From contig NZ_VZPV01000009.1 in assembly GCF_008801405.1 (NCBI RefSeq), forward strand, positions 1 through 5,729: 5,729 bases of DNA. Reading direction: 5' to 3'. The notes beneath the pieces were generated by a model. It worked only from the letters and a program-made list of their open reading frames with translations, did not search any database and was not told the DNA's origin. Shown here in pieces: positions 1 through 5,729 of the stretch. The position numbers and the translations under genes are program-made. Numbering within the stretch: position 1 is the first letter of the stretch; each line of letters starts with the position of its first letter. This stretch comes from Ralstonia insidiosa (GTDB lineage Bacteria; Pseudomonadota; Gammaproteobacteria; Burkholderiales; Burkholderiaceae).

Positions 1-123
1 CAAGGCCACGGTTTAGGTCCCTGCATGCTGCACAACCCGAGCTACGACTTCAACGACGAGCTGCTGGCGTTGGGCGCGACGTACTGGGTGAGGCTGGTGG
101 AGCGGTACCTGGCGCGGGGCTGA
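1..123 (+). CDS. M20-family metallopeptidase / amidohydrolase, C-terminal 40 residues (5' end outside window)
   Basis: Frame 1 is open from the first base to a TGA at 121-123 and gives 40 residues. The segment CMLHNPSYDFNDELL followed by GATYWVRLVERYLA is the characteristic C-terminus of bacterial M20 aminoacylase/hippurate-hydrolase-like proteins (M20D group). Members are di-metal enzymes that hydrolyse amide bonds of N-acyl amino acids. In the family, the His of the HNP or HSP segment (here codon 31-33) is an active-site metal ligand. The substrate cannot be told from this fragment, since the catalytic Asp/Glu and the other metal ligands lie upstream of the window. 36 of 40 codons end in G or C, and the four exceptions are all within the first six codons. 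The gene is convergent with the rRNA operon and is followed 27 bases later by its own terminator. The family call is good; a specific gene name is not supported. Confidence 0.85.
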   Translation, partial: QGHGLGPCMLHNPSYDFNDELLALGATYWVRLVERYLARG

Positions 124-150
124 GGTTGTTTGGAGCAGCAGAGCGCAAGA

Positions 151-174
151 AGCCACCCGTTGGGTGGCTTTTTT
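151..174 (+). terminator. Intrinsic terminator of the M20 peptidase gene
   Basis: AGCCACCC (151-158) pairs perfectly with GGGTGGCT (162-169) across a three-base loop, and the stem runs straight into six T residues (169-174). This is a classic rho-independent terminator for plus-strand transcription. Read on the minus strand the tail is interrupted (TTCTT), so it would be weak for rRNA read-through. It lies 27 bases past the stop codon. Confidence 0.9.
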
Positions 175-231
175 GTTGGGCTGTTGCGGCAGGGAGGCAG
201 CGGTGGTGCTGCGTTTTGGAGGCGTAAAAGC

Positions 232-264
232 AAACACCCCAGCTCGAGTTGAGCTGGGGTGTTT
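232..264 (-). terminator. Intrinsic terminator of the rRNA operon
   Basis: A 14-base perfect stem (232-245 with 251-264) encloses a five-base loop (246-250). On the minus strand it begins nine bases after the 3' end of 5S rRNA and is followed by TTTG then CTTTT, an imperfect but serviceable U-rich tail. The arm ends are themselves A/T pairs. On the plus strand it ends in GTTTTG, so it may also stop read-through from the convergent peptidase gene and be bidirectional. Bases 175-231, between the two terminators, hold no gene; a five-base stem there (197-201 with 208-212, followed by GTTTT) is too weak to call. Confidence 0.85.
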
Positions 265-273
265 TGAGGGAGA

Positions 274-387
274 GCCTGGCGATGACCTACTTTCACACGG
301 GAATCCGCACTATCATCGGCGCGGAGTCGTTTCACGGTCCTGTTCGGGATGGGAAGGGGTGGTACCGACTCGCTATGGTCACCAGGC
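274..387 (-). rRNA. rrf: 5S ribosomal RNA
   Basis: On the minus strand the gene starts GCCTGGTGACCATAGCG and ends GTCATCGCCAGGC, so the two ends pair as helix I (GCCTGG with CCAGGC). Internal landmarks include ACCCCTTCCCATCCCGAAC for loop B and helix III, and GTGAAACG. The length of about 114 bases is normal for betaproteobacterial 5S. It is a component of the 50S subunit central protuberance. It is the last gene of the operon, about 115 bases after 23S, and leads directly into the operon terminator. The ends are set by helix I and could be off by one or two bases. Confidence 0.97.
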
Positions 388-502
388 TATGACTTGTTGC
401 GTCGTTGCGTTTGAGGGCAACGTCGCCAATATGGGAATGTAGTTTAGGTTGTGACTTGTGTATCAGGCACAAGGCAGACCCAGCCGGAAACATACCGGTT
501 AT
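388..502 (-). other. 23S-5S intergenic spacer
   Basis: This 115-base transcribed spacer holds no tRNA and no convincing reading frame. Next to 23S it contains the 3' arm of the 23S processing stem (490 onward, with CAGCC at 481-485 as a possible extension). Further on there are two short hairpins: CTTGTG/CACAAG (455-460 with 468-473, seven-base loop) and CGTTGC/GCAACG (403-408 with 417-422, eight-base loop). The latter lies just ahead of 5S and may form part of its maturation region; that role is inference. Confidence 0.7.

Positions 503-511
<9 letters not shown>
490..511 (-). other. 23S processing stem, 3' (trailer) arm
   Basis: The RNA from this segment is complementary to the 23S leader arm at 3375-3396. 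Over 22 positions there are 19 Watson-Crick pairs, two G-U wobbles and one C-C mismatch. The innermost part is the mature helix joining the 5' and 3' ends of 23S (GGTCAAG with CTTGATC), and the outer part lies in the spacers. In the bacterial pathway such a stem is cut by RNase III to free pre-23S. CAGCC (481-485) could pair with the leader segment at 3406-3410 as an extension. Confidence 0.8.
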
Positions 512-3374
<2,863 letters not shown>

Positions 3375-3381
<7 letters not shown>

Positions 3382-3396
3382 CTATAACGAGTATGT
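3375..3396 (-). other. 23S processing stem, 5' (leader) arm
   Basis: On the minus strand this reads ACATACTCGTTATAGGGTCA then AG and is the partner of 490-511. Both wobble changes keep the pairing, so the duplex is maintained although the two arms differ in sequence. It spans the mature 5' end of 23S near 3381. By analogy with E. coli it is the RNase III substrate that separates pre-23S from the tRNA spacer. Confidence 0.8.
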
Positions 3397-3435
3397 CTCG
3401 TTACAGGCTGAGTTCTCGCGTTGTGCCGTATTCCA

Positions 3436-3456
3436 AGACAATCTTTCGATTGCTCT
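3436..3456 (-). other. Spacer hairpin with GAAA tetraloop
   Basis: In the transcript CAATC pairs with GATTG around a GAAA loop (plus-strand 3439-3443 and 3448-3452). The stem extends by three pairs (AGA/TCT) past a one-base bulge. The GNRA loop suggests a stable RNA hairpin in the 23S leader. Its role is unknown. Confidence 0.55.
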
Positions 3457-3486
3457 GGTAATACTGGTTGATACAATCACAACCCA

Positions 3487-3529
3487 GTGTCGCGTTACTA
3501 CCGAGCATCTCATCAATGCTCCGCGACAC
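3487..3529 (-). other. Two-part hairpin in the 23S leader
   Basis: The outer stem is a perfect eight-base match (GTGTCGCG at 3487-3494 with CGCGACAC at 3522-3529). The inner stem is GAGCAT (3503-3508) with ATGCTC (3516-3521), closed by a seven-base loop. An eight-base bulge (3495-3502) sits on one side only. No T tract follows in either direction, so it is not a terminator. It lies 18 bases after the spacer boxA in the transcript. Confidence 0.65.
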
Positions 3530-3547
3530 CTTTACTACATTCCATAT

Positions 3548-3558
3548 TGTTAAAGAAC
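3548..3558 (-). promoter_or_regulatory. boxA antitermination site in the 16S-23S spacer
   Basis: On the minus strand this reads GTTCTTTAACA, matching the bacterial rRNA boxA (E. coli TGCTCTTTAACA). It is identical over 11 bases to the leader copy at 5602-5612. BoxA RNA recruits NusB and S10 (NusE) with the other Nus factors to protect untranslated rRNA transcripts from Rho. A second copy before 23S is the known arrangement in E. coli operons. Confidence 0.85.
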
Positions 3559-3588
3559 AGCCGAACTTTTACGCTCGTCTTGGCTAAG

Positions 3589-3635
3589 CCAAACGCAAAC
3601 ACCATCGACATCACTTCGTCGATGCTTGCGTTTGG
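3589..3635 (-). other. Long interrupted hairpin just after tRNA-Ala
   Basis: CCAAACGCAA (3589-3598) pairs perfectly with TTGCGTTTGG (3626-3635). Inside, CATCGAC (3603-3609) pairs with GTCGATG (3618-3624) around an eight-base loop, with a small asymmetric internal loop between the stems. Two smaller inverted repeats overlap its edges: TTGGC/GCCAA (3580-3584 with 3588-3592) and TTGGT/ACCAA (3632-3636 with 3638-3642), so alternative folds are possible. No T run follows it. It starts 14 bases past the tRNA-Ala 3' end, so a role in tRNA 3' maturation is conceivable but unproven. Confidence 0.7.
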
Positions 3636-3649
3636 TAACCAAAAGGTTT

Positions 3650-3725
3650 TGGTGGAGGATGACGGGATCGAACCGACGACCCCCTGCTTGCAAAGCAGGT
3701 GCTCTCCCAGCTGAGCTAATCCCCC
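3650..3725 (-). tRNA. alaT: tRNA-Ala (anticodon UGC)
   Basis: The 76-base gene folds as a full cloverleaf. The acceptor GGGGGAT pairs with ATCCTCC and includes the G3-U70 wobble that alanyl-tRNA synthetase recognises. The D arm contains TAGCTCAGCTGGGAGAGC. The anticodon stem CCTGC/GCAGG holds the loop TTTGCAA, with the TGC anticodon at plus-strand 3690-3692. The T arm has GGTTCGATCC. A CCA end is encoded (3650-3652). It reads GCN alanine codons. It lies 36 bases after tRNA-Ile in the rRNA spacer, the usual pair for this class of operon. Confidence 0.98.
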
Positions 3726-3761
3726 AGTCACGGCAGAGTACTTCTTCCACCGTCCGTAACT

Positions 3762-3838
3762 TGGTGGGTCTGGTAGGACTTGAACCTACGACCCCCGCCT
3801 TATCAAGACGGTGCTCTAACCACCTGAGCTACAGACCC
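3762..3838 (-). tRNA. ileT: tRNA-Ile (anticodon GAU)
   Basis: The 77-base gene has a fully Watson-Crick acceptor stem (GGGTCTG with CAGACCC). Its D arm contains TAGCTCAGGTGGTTAGAGCA. The anticodon stem CCGTC/GGCGG encloses TTGATAA, with GAT at plus-strand 3802-3804. The T arm is GTAGGTTCAAGTCCTAC and the encoded end is ACCA. It decodes AUC and AUU. It is the first tRNA after 16S, beginning 13 bases past the 16S trailer arm, and is released from the same precursor by RNase P and 3' nucleases. Confidence 0.98.
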
Positions 3839-3851
3839 TTGGCTGTAACAT

Positions 3852-3890
3852 CAAACAAACCGATAAGTGTGGACGCCTAACGTCGGATGC
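3852..3890 (-). other. 16S processing stem, 3' (trailer) arm
   Basis: This 39-base segment, +9 to +47 after the 16S 3' end, is complementary to the 16S leader arm at 5562-5603. In a 29-base core (3862-3890) there are 23 Watson-Crick pairs, four G-U pairs and two adjacent A-C/C-A mismatches. Pairing then continues through CC and an eight-base CAAACAAA match, with a three-base bulge on the leader side. It closes the giant loop containing 16S and is the expected RNase III substrate. Confidence 0.88.
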
Positions 3891-3898
3891 ACGCTCTT

Positions 3899-5436
<1,538 letters not shown>

Positions 5437-5561
5437 AATCTGCTGTTTTTCGCTCTATTACGAGCGGTCGCTCACTCTCAGAATCTGACTTGAACTTTCG
5501 TTCAAACCTTACTTCTGTGCGAGCACTTCATTACTTGTAAGCTAACGAACTTGCGTTCGCC

Positions 5562-5603
5562 GCATCCAGTATTAAGCGCCCACACTTATCGGCTGTTTGT
5601 TTG
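5562..5603 (-). other. 16S processing stem, 5' (leader) arm
   Basis: This 42-base leader segment, -126 to -167 from the 16S start, pairs with the trailer arm at 3852-3890. At DNA level the two are an imperfect inverted repeat flanking the whole 16S gene. Four of six differences in the 29-base core are G-U-compatible, so the RNA duplex is preserved. The position fits the E. coli pre-16S stem cut by RNase III. The arm includes boxC and touches the end of boxA. Confidence 0.88.
5576..5585 (-). promoter_or_regulatory. boxC-like leader element
   Basis: The minus strand reads GTGTGGGCGC, close to the E. coli rrn boxC (TGTGTGGG). It lies 16 bases after boxA, in the order boxA then boxC seen in E. 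coli leaders. It also forms part of the 16S processing stem. The boxC name comes from the leader element; a role beyond the stem is not established from this sequence. Confidence 0.65.
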
Positions 5604-5612
5604 TTAAAGAAC
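5602..5612 (-). promoter_or_regulatory. boxA antitermination site in the rRNA leader
   Basis: The minus strand reads GTTCTTTAACA about 50 bases after the predicted transcription start, where rRNA boxA is expected. The same 11 bases recur at 3548-3558 before 23S. It is the likely binding site of the NusB-S10 complex, which with other Nus factors and SuhB makes the elongating polymerase resistant to Rho. Confidence 0.88.
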
Positions 5613-5667
5613 TGCGCGATCAACTTTGTTCACCGCGTCGCTGCGTTTGCTGCAGCAGAGAAACGAG

Positions 5668-5718
5668 ATTATGCAGAGCTTTTTCGTCGCTGTCAACAAC
5701 TTGCTGAAGAATTTTTAT
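5668..5718 (-). promoter_or_regulatory. rRNA operon sigma70 promoter with upstream A/T element
   Basis: On the minus strand a consensus -35 TTGACA (5696-5691) is followed after exactly 17 bases by CATAAT (5673-5668), a five-of-six match to the -10 box. Transcription would start near 5661. An A/T-rich run, GATAAAAATTCTT (about 5719-5707), lies roughly 50 bases before the start and resembles an UP element for the alpha subunit. The bases after the -10 box (CTCGTTTC) are less G/C-rich than the E. coli rrn discriminator. Fis sites or extra promoters beyond 5729 cannot be seen. Confidence 0.85.
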
Positions 5719-5729
5719 CGTTCAACGCG

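Larger units (their letters stand above)
3382..3649 (-). other. tRNA-Ala to 23S internal transcribed spacer
   Basis: This 268-base spacer is transcribed and holds no further tRNA gene. In transcription order it contains a long hairpin (3635-3589), a boxA site (3558-3548), a two-part hairpin (3529-3487), a small GAAA-loop hairpin (3456-3436) and the 23S leader arm. Reading frames across it are short and draw on tRNA sequence; none has a ribosome-binding site or recognisable protein content. Confidence 0.75.
5437..5661 (-). other. rRNA operon leader RNA (5' external transcribed spacer)
   Basis: These roughly 225 bases lie between the predicted transcription start (about 5661) and the 16S 5' end. 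No protein gene is supported. In transcription order the leader holds a hairpin GCTGC/GCAGC (5656-5640), boxA (5612-5602), the 16S leader arm with boxC (5603-5562), and further small hairpins. These include CGAAC/GTTCG with a GCAA loop (5559-5546), TTGAAC/GTTCAA with a GAAA loop (5505-5490), and CGCTC/GAGCG with a six-base loop (5466-5451). The hairpin before boxA occupies the place of boxB, but its identity as boxB is inference. Confidence 0.75.

Noticed and set aside
197..217. Possible second plus-strand terminator (GCAGC/GCTGC stem then GTTTT)
   Set aside because: The stem is only five pairs and the T run is four bases, and a much stronger terminator precedes it.
164..442. Small plus-strand frame across the two terminators and 5S
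   Set aside because: It runs through a terminator stem and the whole 5S gene in antisense; not a plausible gene.
3626..3880. Plus-strand frame containing GSNRRPPACKAGALPAE and GLEPTTPALSRRCSNH
   Set aside because: These are well-known false peptides from the antisense of tRNA-Ala and tRNA-Ile. The minus-strand frames over 3513-3750 are the sense translation of tRNA-Ala.
5437..5660. A second (P2) promoter in the leader
   Set aside because: No -35/-10 pair with acceptable spacing was found downstream of the TTGACA/CATAAT promoter.

Overview
The window is almost entirely one ribosomal RNA operon, read on the minus strand. In transcription order it holds the promoter and leader (about 5718 to 5437), 16S rRNA (5436-3899), tRNA-Ile(GAU) (3838-3762), tRNA-Ala(UGC) (3725-3650), 23S rRNA (3381-503), 5S rRNA (387-274) and an intrinsic terminator (264-232). 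At the left edge the last 40 codons of a plus-strand gene for an M20-family metallopeptidase (amidohydrolase) converge on the operon, followed by their own terminator.

Organism: the 16S sequence, the 16S-Ile-Ala-23S-5S order and the near-E. coli rRNA lengths point to a betaproteobacterium of the order Burkholderiales. The 16S V4 and V6 text looks more like the Burkholderiaceae/Polynucleobacter side than typical Comamonadaceae, but that is from memory and is a weak call. The partial coding sequence is GC-rich (36 of 40 codons end in G or C), which suggests a higher-GC genome than Polynucleobacter.

How it works together: one sigma70-type promoter with an A/T-rich upstream element drives a single precursor RNA. 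A boxA antitermination site occurs twice, in the leader and again just before 23S. The leader and trailer of 16S are near-perfect complements, as are those of 23S, so each forms the long duplex expected for RNase III release of the precursors. Both tRNAs encode their 3' CCA. Small hairpins, several with GNRA tetraloops, fill the leader and spacers.

Nothing here looks like an undescribed system. The many open reading frames lying across the rRNA and tRNA genes are chance translations of structural RNA and are not annotated as genes. The most informative observations are the two processing stems, the repeated boxA and a compensatory base-pair change in 16S helix 18.
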